A stretch of DNA of 64,000 bases, taken from Arenicola marina (lineage: Eukaryota > Annelida > Polychaeta > Arenicolidae). Below the pieces are notes generated by a model. It saw nothing but the letters and a program-made list of their open reading frames with translations. It was not told the origin of the DNA and did no database searches. Numbering within the stretch: the first letter of the stretch is position 1; every line of letters begins with the position of its first letter. The stretch lies in assembly GCA_964019135.1 (NCBI GenBank), contig OZ025263.1:17895123-17959122 (forward strand), in the 5' to 3' direction. Below, piece by piece: positions 51,101 through 62,389 of the stretch. The position numbers were made by a program, and so were the translations under genes.

Positions 51101-54100
51101 GACGCTGTCTTACCTGCAAGGTAACTATGGACAGCAGGGAGACGCTGTCTTACCTGCAAGGTAACTATGGCCAGCAGGGAGACGCTGTCTTACCTGCAAG
51201 GTAACTATGGCCAGCAGGGAGACGCTGTCTTACCTGCAAGGAGAATATGGACAGCAGGATGATCCCCATGAAGGCGAAGAAGCTAGCGGGGTCGACCGTC
51301 AGCCCGGCCGCCCAGTAGGGGATGGCGACAAAGGTGCAAGGGAGGATGACCCCCAGGGGGACGTGGCTGCTGAGGAGAGAGAGGTAGTAGGCTGACACCC
51401 GGTACATCCCAGTCGACCTCTGGTGAAGGTGAACGTCTTTTATGTCAATGTCTGCAAACAAGTAATAGTGACACGTGGTAAAGCCCTCTGCCTTGTTATT
51501 ATTCAATGGAGGATCGTCGATTATTTCATTTCGTTATCGAATTCCGTAGTACACATTCCTGTAATACAAATACTGGCCCCACAATTTAAAGTCCTCCAGG
51601 CGTGGAGAGCAGACTAGCGCATGGTTAATTTGTCCACCCGATAGCACAACTGTTCCATGTATGTTCTACGGAATTTGGCATCAAAATGAAAATCCTGATC
51701 ATCCTAACTATTTGGAGTATGGAACTATCTGCTTACTACAAACGCCCAGTGATATTCACGAGCTCAAAAACAGAGAGACTTAATTGGAATATGGTAAACG
51801 TTAAATGGATAACCATCAATAATTAAGACTACAAAATACGTCGATCCTGTAATAATAAGGGTCTGTACTTACACAGAACAAAGAGTTGATACATGGCTTG
51901 GAAGCCCGAGTCAAGAAGAAGGAATATTATCTGAAAACATAATAACGATTTCTGATGAGAAAAGGGTGTCCACTTCAAAGTCAGCAATGCCATATTACAT
52001 CAAATGTATAGAGAACAAACTAAATAATAACCTACTTTTTGCAAGGTTGCAACATGTCTTTGGTTTTGGTACATTTATAATATGTTCGGTTGCCATTCCA
52101 TCGACTGCCAAGAGATAAATAGAACTGAGACTAACTGTCAAGTCTAAGGGCTTGTTCGATTTACCAAAGACCGACGGGAAACCGAAACTGGTTTCAAAGG
52201 TTTGCCCACTTAAAGGCGAACGCATATTTCTATTTGTTTACGGTTTCGGCACGTATTTTGGCAATGGTCATGTTCTTATAAAGTTATGCTAACATAAATA
52301 TGCCGTCTGTTTCATTTCCTACCCGCGATTGGACTGTCCGTTAATAAAATAGTGCCATACTTTAGTCCAGAAGTCTCTACTCATTACATTTTTGATTAGC
52401 TATGGTGTGTATGTGTTGATTGAACTGACAGTTCCGCGGAACCGAAACCATCAAACCATTTCGAATCTCGGTAGTTTCACGGTTTCGGTTTTTGTCCTGT
52501 CGAACAGTCAGTTCGGCAAACCGGTTTTGTTTTAATGTAAATCGAACACGCCCTAAATGGCCAACCAAAACCAAGTTATACGGGATCGACTCACCATGCC
52601 CATTCGGTCTCGCACATACACCTCAGTCCGTGGCATTTGCCAAAACACGAGCGATACACTAAAGGCCAGAATAGCGCATTCGATGAGAAGACTTTTGTTG
52701 AAAAACCACCGTCTGGACAAGAGGAATTCTCTGTGTGTTATACTTGTGTACTGCGTGCAAAACCCTGTCGTCCACTTCGGGCCGGTATCTATATGACCAA
52801 CACAATAAACAAGCATCCTTAACATAGCAAAACAACATAGTGATTAATGCATACAAGAAGCTTGCTTGCATGCTGCAAGAAACTACTCGGTGAAATGAAA
52901 TGAAATAAATTGGTGTTTTTATATGCCGCTTTTTTGCACACAGGGGTTAAACTGGGCAAAAGAATCTTCCGGACGATGCGAGATCAATGGATGGAATATA
53001 TTATGTGTTCAGGCCCGGATTCGAACCCACGACCTATTAATCTGCGGTCTGGTGCGCTGACCTGTGCACAAGGGATATATATATATATATATGTATCCGT
53101 TTTATGTCGTTTTAAACTGCACGAGGCTGTTTAGTTGCCTAGTAGGTAGTTATTTCGTCTATTTCCGAGTGTGCTCTGTCGGGCCCGCCCAAGCGGCCAA
53201 TACGTAGTGCGATCCCGAATGGTGCACATGTTCGTGGAGGACAGCCTTCATTTCTTTATTGCAATGAGTCGATGGTTACTCTTGGAGACATGGCTCCTTA
53301 TGCTCCTGTGGGTGTATGTCGTTACCCATGGTGATCGGGTCACTTACTGAGGCTATGTTGTTGGCTTGCCTGTTGGTCCGCGCTATCAGATTGCGACTCG
53401 ATGGCGAGGTTCCTGGACACACTGGAAAGACATACAATGCGAACTACGTCAAGAATAAACCGGCGGATCGAGCCTAGTACATGTACAGGGCTATTTCCGT
53501 CATAGGGAGGAAGGGAGGAGTTGGGGTATGTGCATACAATTTTACAAATTAACTTCGGATAAATTGAGGACAAGGGGCGGGGGAGAGGGGGGGGGTGGGG
53601 GGGGGTAAGTATTCTTAACGCATACAAGTACCTGGATACCCACAAGTGTAGGTGGCACACATTTAATTCCTTACCTGGTTTGGGCTTCCCGAGTTATTGT
53701 TTTTTCAGTCTCTCCCCCGGCGGCCAGTAGATCCACTATAAACACAAGCAGAGCAATCTCTATGGCTTAACACATTTAGGATGTGAGTTCTATCACATAT
53801 AAATCATCATATAGTTAATACCCGGGAGCTTCTGACTTTACTACGCAGAACGCCCTGTTGTTGGCTCTTGTGATAGCAGTAAGAACTGTTTCTTGAACAA
53901 TATTTAATAACCCATCATTGGGTCTTTTGTTGTGATTAAGATTTTACACGGAGCAAAATCCGGAAGAAATCTCGGCAACAGCCTGTATAGCCACAGGAAT
54001 GGGAAAACTGTCTCTGACTCACTGAGGAAGTCGGCAGGGTTGTACTCTGGGTCGCATGCGTACCCAATACTGGAGAAATAATCGACCATCCTGTCAGCCG

Positions 54101-57100
54101 GGCCGAAGTACGCCACCTGGTGGACGAAAAACACGTGATACCATACGTAATTAGGCCAAGTTCAAAGGAAATGAACTGGTGTTTTAGGCCGCTTTTGTGC
54201 ACACAAAGGCTAAGTTGGGAAAACGGAACCGCCCGGGGATGGGGTTGAAGGATGAATGGATGAAACATGTATGCCCCAGATTAGGTGCTTAGGTGCTTTG
54301 TTCAGGGTAGTGACGCACCTGTCCGTTGCATAGCAACAGGAGGCTGTCGAACATGTAGAACATCTTGCTGGAGGGCTGGTGGATGGTGGTCACCAGGGTC
54401 TTGTTGTGGTCCTGGGCATAGCTCTGTAGCGTGCACATCAGTTGGAAGGCTATGAAGGCATCCAGCCCCGAGGTAGGCTCCTGATGGTAGAAACAAATGA
54501 ACAGTTACATTTTAATCCAGAAATACAGATTATCGAATTAATAATGTCGTTGATTAACTCATAACTACACAAAGATCACCATAATCGCTATGATTATTAT
54601 AATCAACGGGATCACCAGGATCACTAGGATCACTAAGATCACTAGGATCACTGGGATCACTGGGGTCACTGTGATCACTAGGATCACTGGGACCACTAGG
54701 ATCACTGGGGACACTAGCGTCACTATGATTACCAGGATCACCAGTATCACTGGGAATACTGGGATCACTAGGATCACTGGGATCATCAGGATCACTAGCA
54801 TCACTGGAATCACTGGGATCACTCAAATCACCATGATCACTAGGATCACCAGGATCACCAGGATCGCTATGATCACTAGGATCACTGGGATCACCAGGAT
54901 CACCAGGATCGCCATGATCGCCATGATCACCAGGATCGCCATGATCACTAGGATCACCAGGACCACCAAGATCACTAGGATCACCAAGGATCACCAGTAT
55001 CACCAGGATCACCAGGACCACCAGGACCACCAGGATCACCAGGACCACCAGGATCGCCATGATCACTAGCATCACCAGGATCACCAGGGTCACCAGGACC
55101 ACCAGGACCACCAGGATCACCAGGACCACCAGGACCACCAGGATCGCCATGATCACTAGCATCACCAGGATCACCAGGGTCACCAGGACCACCAGGACCA
55201 CCAGGATCACCAGGATTACCAGGATCACCAGGATCCCCATGATCACTAGGATCACCAGGATCGACCAGGGTCACCAGGATCACCAGGATCACCAGGACCA
55301 CCAGGATCACCAGGATCACCAGGATCGCCACGATCACTAGGATCAGCCCGATCACCCCGATCACCAGGTCTTGTTGGGCTGTCAGACACTCACATCGAGG
55401 AGAAGCATCTCCGGGTTGCTGAGCAGCTCGCAGGCGATGTTCGCTCTCTTCTTCTCGCCGCCGGACAGACCGGGTACGGCGGGACCCCCAACCACTGGGG
55501 CAGCACGCCACAGCGAGAGCGAGCGACCAGGGGGAGGGAGGGGGGGAGGGGAAGGAGGAAGAGAGAGGTAGAGAGGGGGAAGGGCGGGGGAGGGGAAGGA
55601 GGGAGATAGAGGTAGAGAGGGGGAAGGGAGGCGGAGGAGGGGAAGGCGGAGATGGGGAAAAGAGAGGAGAAATAGAGCAAGCGAATGAGAGAGGGGTAGA
55701 GAAGGGGAGGGAGGGGTAGGGAGGGGGCGGGGAAAAGAGAGGAGAAGGGAGCGAAGAGAATGAGAGAGGAGGTGTGTGGTGGGGGGGGGGGATAAAAAAT
55801 CCTCGTTATTGTCATATTTCATTTAAACATTCCTTGTACGGTTTAAGTCACATCAAAATAACCAATCAAAAACATTCATGTGTTATATACTTGTAATACT
55901 CATTACTACCAAGAAGATAAGCCAATACTATGATTGAATGGTGATAAGCAATTATATTCATAATTGCAACTATAATTAACTAGTAACAATTATTACAAAA
56001 ATTAATAATATAGCGAAATACAATAATAAAATAAGACAATGTTAATATTCAAATACGCCCACATACTTAAACTTTGGAAAACTCACCATCACCACAACTT
56101 CTCCATCACCATAACTTCTTACCATCTCCATAACTTCTCACCATCACCATAACTTCTCACCATCATCATAACTTCTTACCATCCCCATAACTTCTCACCA
56201 TCATCATAACTTCTTACCATCCCCATAACTTCTCACCATCCCCATAACTTCTCACCATCACCATAACTTCTCAACATCACCAGGGTAACGTCTCATCACC
56301 CACTTACGAGTCTTCAAGCACTTTGTGAGCTCGAGAGCGTCGACCAGTTGCTGCATTGTTTCCATCTTCTCCTTCCGTGGGATCGAGTCGGGAAGTCGCA
56401 GCATCGCTGTGAACTAAGGATGCATTTAAACAAGTGAAATCTCGCGGTAACAGCAAGGTCATATCTCACCACGTGAGACGTCTTAATGAAGGCGTTTGAA
56501 TGATAGTGCTTTGCTATTGATGATTGTTTTTTCGTGCCTGCCTAATTGTCTTCTTGTCGGGCACAACGATGTCGTCTCATCTTGTCAATAACTTCTCTAT
56601 TGATGCCGGGAGCCGGGTGGGAGGGGGGGGGGGTACTTTGATTGGTCCTCATTACGTAATCATCCTCATTCAGATGTACTCGCTTCACAAGAGCCCGCTC
56701 TTTCATCTGCCTGAAATCCGTTATTTTCCTTCTGAAAACATTATTAAGTTATGTTGCGCTGTTTCGCAGCCAACTCTTAGGGATCCGTACCACGATACAA
56801 GACAGCCGTGTGCTCCTACACAGCCACACCTCCACAGTTCTGTGAACAAGTGGCAGTTTCAAGACCCCCCTTTCTGTGGACAGGTTGCACAGTGGCAAAA
56901 GACCGCAGGAGCGGATGTAGGAATTTGCAAAGGGGGGGGGGGGTGCTCTCTGAAAACATGCTACCGGGGTGGGGAGTGGGGGGGGGGAGGTGATCGGAGA
57001 AACCGACTTTTACAGTGTATGTTCAAGTTCCCAAGGGGGTTGGTTGCAACCCCCCTTAACCCGGCCCCCCTAGACCCGCCCCTGAGACCTTTCACCCTTT

Positions 57101-58279
57101 TTGGTGAAAACCTCCGTTCCCAAAGATTCCACTTTGTGAAGTGGTCAGGGTACATCCCCACCCATTTACAGACCACCCATTTACAGACCCACCCATGTAC
57201 AGACCACCTATTTACAGACCCACCCATTTACAGCCCCACCCATGTACAGACCACCTATATACAGACCACCCATTCACAGACCACCCATTTACAGACCCAC
57301 CCATTTACAGCCCCACCCATGTACAGACCACCCATGTACAGACCACCATTCACAGACTAAGTCCCCCCACCCCCTCGGCATTTATTTAGAATGCTTGGAA
57401 ACATATCCCGCGAGGAGCAATATGGTGAGGGAATATGAGGGAAGAAGGCTAACATTATCCTTAACAGTAATTTAATTGAATATTGTAAGAGTCATTTGTT
57501 TCAATACAGCATCGTTTATTGTTTAACACTATTGGGTTTCACAGTAAAGAAGCCAGTTTTCGATTGATAGACTTAAGAGTGGGGTGGGGTGACTTTATGT
57601 CATATTCAACCTAATACGAATTAATGCGTCAACAGCTAATATATATGCGACCTACGTGCAATGTTTCTTCCAAGGTCAAGGAGGCAAACATGATGTCCTC
57701 CTGTAGAACGTACGCCATCTTTCTCTTGTGCTGCTTGCTGATTGGCTGACCTCCGACTTGAACTGTCCCGGATGTCACTTTATACTTTCCAAATATGGTA
57801 TTCAGCAAGGTCGATTTGCCCGAACCTCAAAGCAAAATGTCAAAATGTATGCGTAAAAACGAAATAATGGCGCATACATACCGAAATGAAAGGAAAGGTT
57901 TTGCCTGTTTTCTTATGGTGAAGTAAAATATATTTAAAAAAATTGAAATGAACTGGTCTTTAAAGCCGCACTTGTGTATATACAGGATAAACAGCACTAA
58001 GGCACTCCCCGAGAAAGAGAGGGACGATGTGATTGGCTTGATTGCGGATCCAAAAGTCTCTGGTATTGACTAGGTAAACCAACCGATTTTATCGTCTGTT
58101 CCCTTATCATACATGGCGCACAACCCACTAATGAGTGGTATTAACACTTACCGCTGGGCCCCATTATCGCCAGCATGTGACCTTGACGAGCCCGACCGCT
58201 GACCCCTTTCAAGATAGACGTGCCCTTCACACTCACACAGATGTCTTTGAAGTCCAGGTCAAAGGTCGAGGGCCCATGC
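48152..58279 (-). CDS. ABCG-type half-transporter, gene C (14 exons)
   Basis: Tandem paralogue of A and B. Exons on the minus strand: 58279-58152, 57825-57656, 56413-56308, 55494-55394, 54480-54319, 54116-54023, 53735-53675, 53421-53348, 52788-52595, 51930-51873, 51451-51234, 49707-49617, 49169-49052, 48350-48152 (stop TGA at 48154-48152). The frame closes at about 590 residues. Walker A (GPSG-SGKST), Q-loop (YVLQED), signature LSGGEKKR, Walker B (MLLLD) and TIHQPSS are present. The catalytic-glutamate motif reads EPTSGLD where A and B have EPTTGLD, a mild change. Exons 9 and 14 are each 6 nt shorter than in B. Intron 11 carries a 40-bp donor array, intron 4 a 9-bp-type array and a purine-rich tract lies just upstream of exon 4. 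Exon 1 starts in mid-codon with no in-frame ATG, so at least one upstream exon is required; a weak candidate lies at 61746-61706. Confidence 0.9.
50025..51250. repeat. 40-bp minisatellite spanning the exon 11 donor of gene C
   Basis: About 30 copies, very uniform. On the minus strand each unit reads CTGTCCATAGTTACCTTGCA then G|GTAAGACAGCGTC: it copies the last ~20 nt of exon 11 (native CTGTCCATATTCTCCTTGCA) and the donor. The native edge is at 51234. Confidence 0.95.
52893..53075 (-). mobile_element. tRNA-derived SINE in intron 8 of gene C
   Basis: On the minus strand it carries GCGCACCAGACCGCAGATTA, the B box GGGTTCGAATCCGGG, and ends with a TTTCATTTCATTTC tail. The first bases of the head are replaced by an AT run. 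Confidence 0.85.
54168..54298 (-). mobile_element. SINE body/tail fragment in intron 5 of gene C
   Basis: It matches the 3' half of the SINE family (GGCCGCTTTTGTGCACACAA on the plus strand, then GGATGAATGGATGAAACATG) and lacks the tRNA head. It fills most of the 202-bp intron 5 and ends about 20 bp from the exon 5 donor. Confidence 0.75.
54590..55368. repeat. 9-bp-type minisatellite filling intron 4 of gene C
   Basis: Degenerate tandem units of the form ATCACCAGG / ACCACCAGG / ATCGCCATG. The array occupies most of intron 4 (55393-54481) but does not include exon or donor sequence. Its reading frames give Gly-Asp-Pro and Ile-Thr-Arg repeats without biological meaning. Confidence 0.9.
55500..55795. 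repeat. purine-rich tract next to gene C exon 4
   Basis: Almost 300 bp of G/A on the plus strand (GAGAGGGGGAAGGG-type), so polypyrimidine on the coding strand, ending at the exon 4 acceptor (exon start 55494). It supplies an exceptionally long pyrimidine tract and could form triplex DNA. Confidence 0.8.
56085..56290. repeat. 19-bp tandem repeat in intron 3 of gene C
   Basis: About 10-11 copies of CCATCACCATAACTTCTCA with C/T variants, ending ~20 bp before the exon 3 donor at 56308. No exon sequence is included. Confidence 0.85.
56906..57084. mobile_element. MITE-like element, same end family
   Basis: CAGGAGCGGATGTAGG at the left faces an inverted CAGGGGCGGGTCTAGG at the right, ~179 bp apart, enclosing GGGGGGGG and CCCCCC runs. 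It resembles 47357-47585 in both ends and composition. It lies in intron 2 of gene C. Confidence 0.5.
57155..57358. repeat. short tandem repeat in intron 2 of gene C
   Basis: Degenerate units of about 15-16 bp around CCCACCCATTTACAGACC, roughly a dozen copies, directly beyond a MITE-like element. Confidence 0.8.
57940..58040 (-). mobile_element. degenerate SINE tail in intron 1 of gene C
   Basis: AATTGAAATGAACTGGT and GCCGCACTTGTGTATA on the plus strand resemble the 3' part of the SINE family, but the match is poor and short. Confidence 0.45.
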
Positions 58280-58424
58280 CTAAACACGAATTACATAAAC
58301 CGCATGTAGACGCACAACACAGCGATACAATATTGCGAAAGCGAAAGACTCTTCATATGTGGATAAGGAAAATATATGTAATTTATGGGTAAAGACAACT
58401 CGCATATTCACACGAAGTCATAAT

Positions 58425-61400
58425 AGTGGTGGGTCAGGGAAGTCATACTGACAGTGGTGGGTCAGGGAAGTCATACTGACAGTGGTGGGTCAGGGAAGTC
58501 ACACTGACAGTGGTGGGTCAGGGAAGTCATAGTGACAGTGGTGGGTCAGGGAAGTCATACTGACAGTGGTGGGTCAGGGAAGTCACACTGACAGTGGTGG
58601 GTCAGGGAAGTCAAAGTGACAGTGGTGGGTCAGGGAAGTCATACTGACAGTGGTGGGTCAGGCAAGTCGTACTGACAGTGGTGGGTCAGGGATGTCATAC
58701 TGAGAGTGGTGGGTCAGGGAAGTCATACTGACAGTGGTGGGTCAGGGAAGTCATACTGACAGTGGTGGGTCAGGGAAGCCACACTGACAGTGGTGGGTCA
58801 GGGAAGTCACACTGTCAGTGTTGGGTCAAGGAAGTCATACTGACAGTGGTGGGTCAGGGATGTCATACTGACAGTGGTGGGTCAGGGAACTCGCACTGAC
58901 AGTGGTGGGTCAGGGAAGTCACACTGACAGTGGTGGGTCAGGGAAGTCGTACTGACAGTGGTGGGTCAGGGAAGTCACACTGACAGTGGTGGGTCAGGGA
59001 AGTCACACTGACAGTGGTGGGTCAGGGACGTCACACTGACAATGGTGGGTCAGGGACGCCACACTGACAGTGGTGGGTCAGAGAAGTCATACTGATATTG
59101 GTGGGTCAGGGACGTCACACTGACAGTGGTGGGTCAGCGAAGTCCTACTGACAGCGGTGGGTCAGGAAAGTCATACTGACAGTGGTGGGTCAGGGAAGAC
59201 ACACTGACAGTGGTGGGTCAGGGAAGTCCTACTGAGAGTGGTGGGCCAGGAAAGTCATACTGACAGTGGTGGGTCAGGGAAGACACACTGACAGTGGTGG
59301 GTCAGGGATGTCATAATGGCAGTGGTGGGCCAGGAAAGTCATACTGACAGTGGTGGGTCAGGGAAGTCATACTGACAGTGGTGGGTCAGGGAAGTCATAC
59401 TGACAGTGGTGGATCAGGGATGTCATACTGACAGTGGTGGGTCAAGGAACTCGCACTGAGAGTGGTGGGTCAAGGAAGTCACACTGACAGTGGTGGGTCA
59501 GGGAAGTCGTACTGACAGTGGTGGGTCAGGGAAGTCACACTGACAGTGGTGGGTCAGGGAAGTCATACTGACAGTGGTGGGTCAGGGATGTCATACTGAC
59601 AGTGGTGGGTCAGGGAAGTCACACTGACAGTGGTGGGTCAGGAAAGTCATACTGACAGTGGTGGGTCAGGGATGTCATACTGACAGTGGTGGGTCAGAGA
59701 AGTCACACTGACTGGTGGATCAGGGAAGTCGTACTGACAGTGGTGGGTCAGGCATGTCATACTGACAGTGGTGGGTCAGGGAAGTCCCACTGACAGTGGT
59801 GGGTCAGGGACGTCACACTGACAATGGTGGGTCAGGGACGCCACACTGACAGTGGTGGGTCAGAGAAGTCATACTGACATTGGTGGGTCAGGGACGTCAC
59901 ACTGACAGTGGTGGGTCAGGGAAGTCCTACTGACAGTGGTGGGTCAGGAAAGTCATACTGACAGTGGAGGGTCAGAGAAGACACACCGACAGTGGTGGGT
60001 CAGGGATGTCATACTGGCAGTGGTGGGTCAGGGATGTCATACTGGCAGTGGTGGGTCAGGGATGTCATACTGACAGTGGTGGGTCAGGGAAGACACACTG
60101 ACAGTGGTGGGTCAGGGATGTCATACTGGCAGTGGTGGGTCAGGGATGTCATACTGGCAGTGGTGGGTCAGGGATGTCATACTGACAGTGGTGGGTCAGG
60201 GAAGACACACTGACAGTGGTGGGTCAGGGATGTCATACTGGCAGTGGTGGGTCAGAGATGTCATACTGGCAGTGGTGGGCCAGGGATGTCATACTGAAAG
60301 TGGTGGGTCAGGGATGTCATACTGACAGTGGTGGGTCAGGGAAGTCCTACTGACAGTGGTGGGTCAGGAAAGTCATACTGACAGTGGAGGGTCAGAGAAG
60401 ACACACCGACAGTGGTGGGTCAGGGAAGTCCTACTGACAGTGGTGGGTCAGGAAAGTCATACTGACAGTGGTGGGTCAGGGAAGACACACTGACAGTGGT
60501 GGGTCAGGGATGTCATACTGAAAGTGGTGGGCCAGGAAAGTCATACTGACAGTGGTGGGTCAGGGAAGACACACTGACAGTGGTGGGTCAGGGATGTCAT
60601 ACTGAAAGTGGTGGGCCAGGAAAGTCATACTGACAGTGGTGGGTCAGGGAAGACATACTGGCAGTGGTGGGCCAGGGATGTCATACTGACAGTGGTGGGT
60701 CAGGAAAGTCATACTGACAGTGGTGGGTCAGGGAAGACACACTGACAGTGGTGGGTCAGGGATGTCATACTGAAAGTGGTGGGCCAGGAAAGTCATACTG
60801 ACAGTGGTGGGTCAGGGAAGACATACTGGCAGTGGTGGGCCAGGGATGTCATACTGAAAGTGGTGGGCCAGGAAAGTCATACTGACAGTGGTGGGTCAGG
60901 GAAGACACACTGACAGTGGTGGGTCAGGGATGTCATACTGGCAGTGGTGGGTCAGGGATGTCATACTGGCAGTGGTGGGCCAGGGATGTCATACTGAAAG
61001 TGGTGGGTCAGGGATGTCATACTGACTGTGGTGGGTCAGGGAAGTCACACTGACAGTGGTGGGTCAGGGATGTCACACTGACAGTGGTGGGTCAGGGATG
61101 TCATGCTGACAGTGGTGGGTCAGGAAAGTCATACTGACAGTGGTGGGTCAGGGAAGTCACACTGACAGTGGTGGGTCAGGAAAGTCACACTGACAGTGGT
61201 GGGTCAGGGAAGTCACACTGACAGTGGGGGGTCAGGGATGTCATACTGACAGTGGTGGGTCAGGGATGTCATACTGACAGTGCTGGGTCAGGGAACTCGC
61301 ACTGACAGTGGTGGGTCAGGAAAGTCACACTGACAGTGGTGGGTCAGGGAAGTCGTACTGACAGTGGTGGGTCAGGGAAGTCATACTGACAGTGGTGGGT

Positions 61401-61645
61401 CAGGCATGTCATACTGACAGTGGTGGGTCAGGGAAGTCATACTGACAGTGGTGGGTCATGAAAGTCCTACTGATAGTGGTGGGTCAGGGAAGTCATACTG
61501 ACAGTGGTGGGTCAGGGATGTCATACTGACAGTGGTGGGTCAGGATGTCATACTGACAGTGGTGGGTCAGGGATGTCATACTGACAGTGGTGGGTCAGGG
61601 AAGTCACACTGACAGTGGTGGGTCAAGGAAGTCACACCGATAGTG
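58425..61645. repeat. 28-bp minisatellite upstream of gene C exon 1 (~114 copies)
   Basis: Plus-strand unit GACAGTGGTGGGTCAGGGAA with GTCATACT; variants GTCACACT, GACACACT and GTCGTACT recur in blocks, pointing to higher-order copying (for example the 112-bp offset of near-identical text at 59992 and 60104). No exon sequence was recognised in the unit. Confidence 0.95.
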
Positions 61646-61705
61646 ACAGTGTTCTTGGAGAGCCTATGATGAGTGGCGGGTTGATGACGGGTCACTAATA
61701 CTCAC

Positions 61706-61746
61706 GGCGGTGAAATCACTGAGGTCGCCATCGTCGGTAATATCAT
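61706..61746 (-). CDS. candidate first coding exon of ABCG gene C
   Basis: On the minus strand an ATG at 61746 opens 13 codons plus two bases, then a good donor (CACCGCC|GTGAGT). The two-base remainder is exactly the phase exon 1 at 58279 requires, giving a join ...[14 protein letters not shown] competing frame on the same strand (EFTTYDITDDGDLSDFTA) looks more protein-like but ends in phase 0 and would not join. If real, the intervening intron is 3.4 kb and nearly all 28-bp repeats. This is an inference from phase and the donor only. Confidence 0.3.
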
Positions 61747-62389
61747 ACGTCGTGAACTCCTGTCAGCGGGTATTATTTCCTGTGATACACCGCTGATTCT
61801 TCTTTTTAGCGGGGACAATATTTCAGTTGCCACAGCCACGACGCTAGCGGATCGAAGAAAGCGTCGAGGTCGCAGTCTTCTTTATCCGCTAGTTACTGAA
61901 CACTATCTGTCGCGATTGCACCACGGAACACAGTTTGACATCAAGATACTTGTACTTCAATGACCATAAACACAAGAGGTGTACAAAGAACAAGTGCTTA
62001 AGGTGACCCGTAACAGGGCAACTGCCGTCCCTCCCGCGCCGTCACTACACCGGCCAGTGCATGATGTGACTGCGTGAGGGGTGCTGACTCACGCACTGTG
62101 AAGGAGACAGTGCGCGAGATATCAACACTCTGATACCCTTCACACACCCCGTCCCCTCCACCCCCCAACGATACCGTTTCGAGAGTGGGGCCCGCCAAGA
62201 CCACTTGAGTACTGATTACCCAACCCCCATTGAACCAGCTATAACCGTCAGCCCCCCCCATCACCCCCACACCTCCACACACCTCCCCTATCAGCTGACC
62301 GGTTGCGAGTGATGGTGCAATCGCTCGCTGTTGTGGCCAGATGTAGGCCACGTGGGCGACGAGCGCTGGCCTGACGCAGGCAGGCTAGC
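61747..62389. other. unassigned sequence right of the 28-bp array
   Basis: About 640 bp of mixed sequence between two arrays. It could include the promoter and leader of gene C if the exon at 61706-61746 is real. No element is recognisable. Confidence 0.4.

Noticed and set aside
50025-51250. CRISPR array
   Set aside because: Units are contiguous with no unique spacers, the sequence is animal, and the unit is homologous to the neighbouring exon end. The same applies to the other arrays.
54981-55511. Collagen-like Gly-Asp-Pro / Gly-Gly-Pro repeats on the minus strand
   Set aside because: A 9-bp array read in frame; it lies between two well-defined exons of gene C and has no collagen context.
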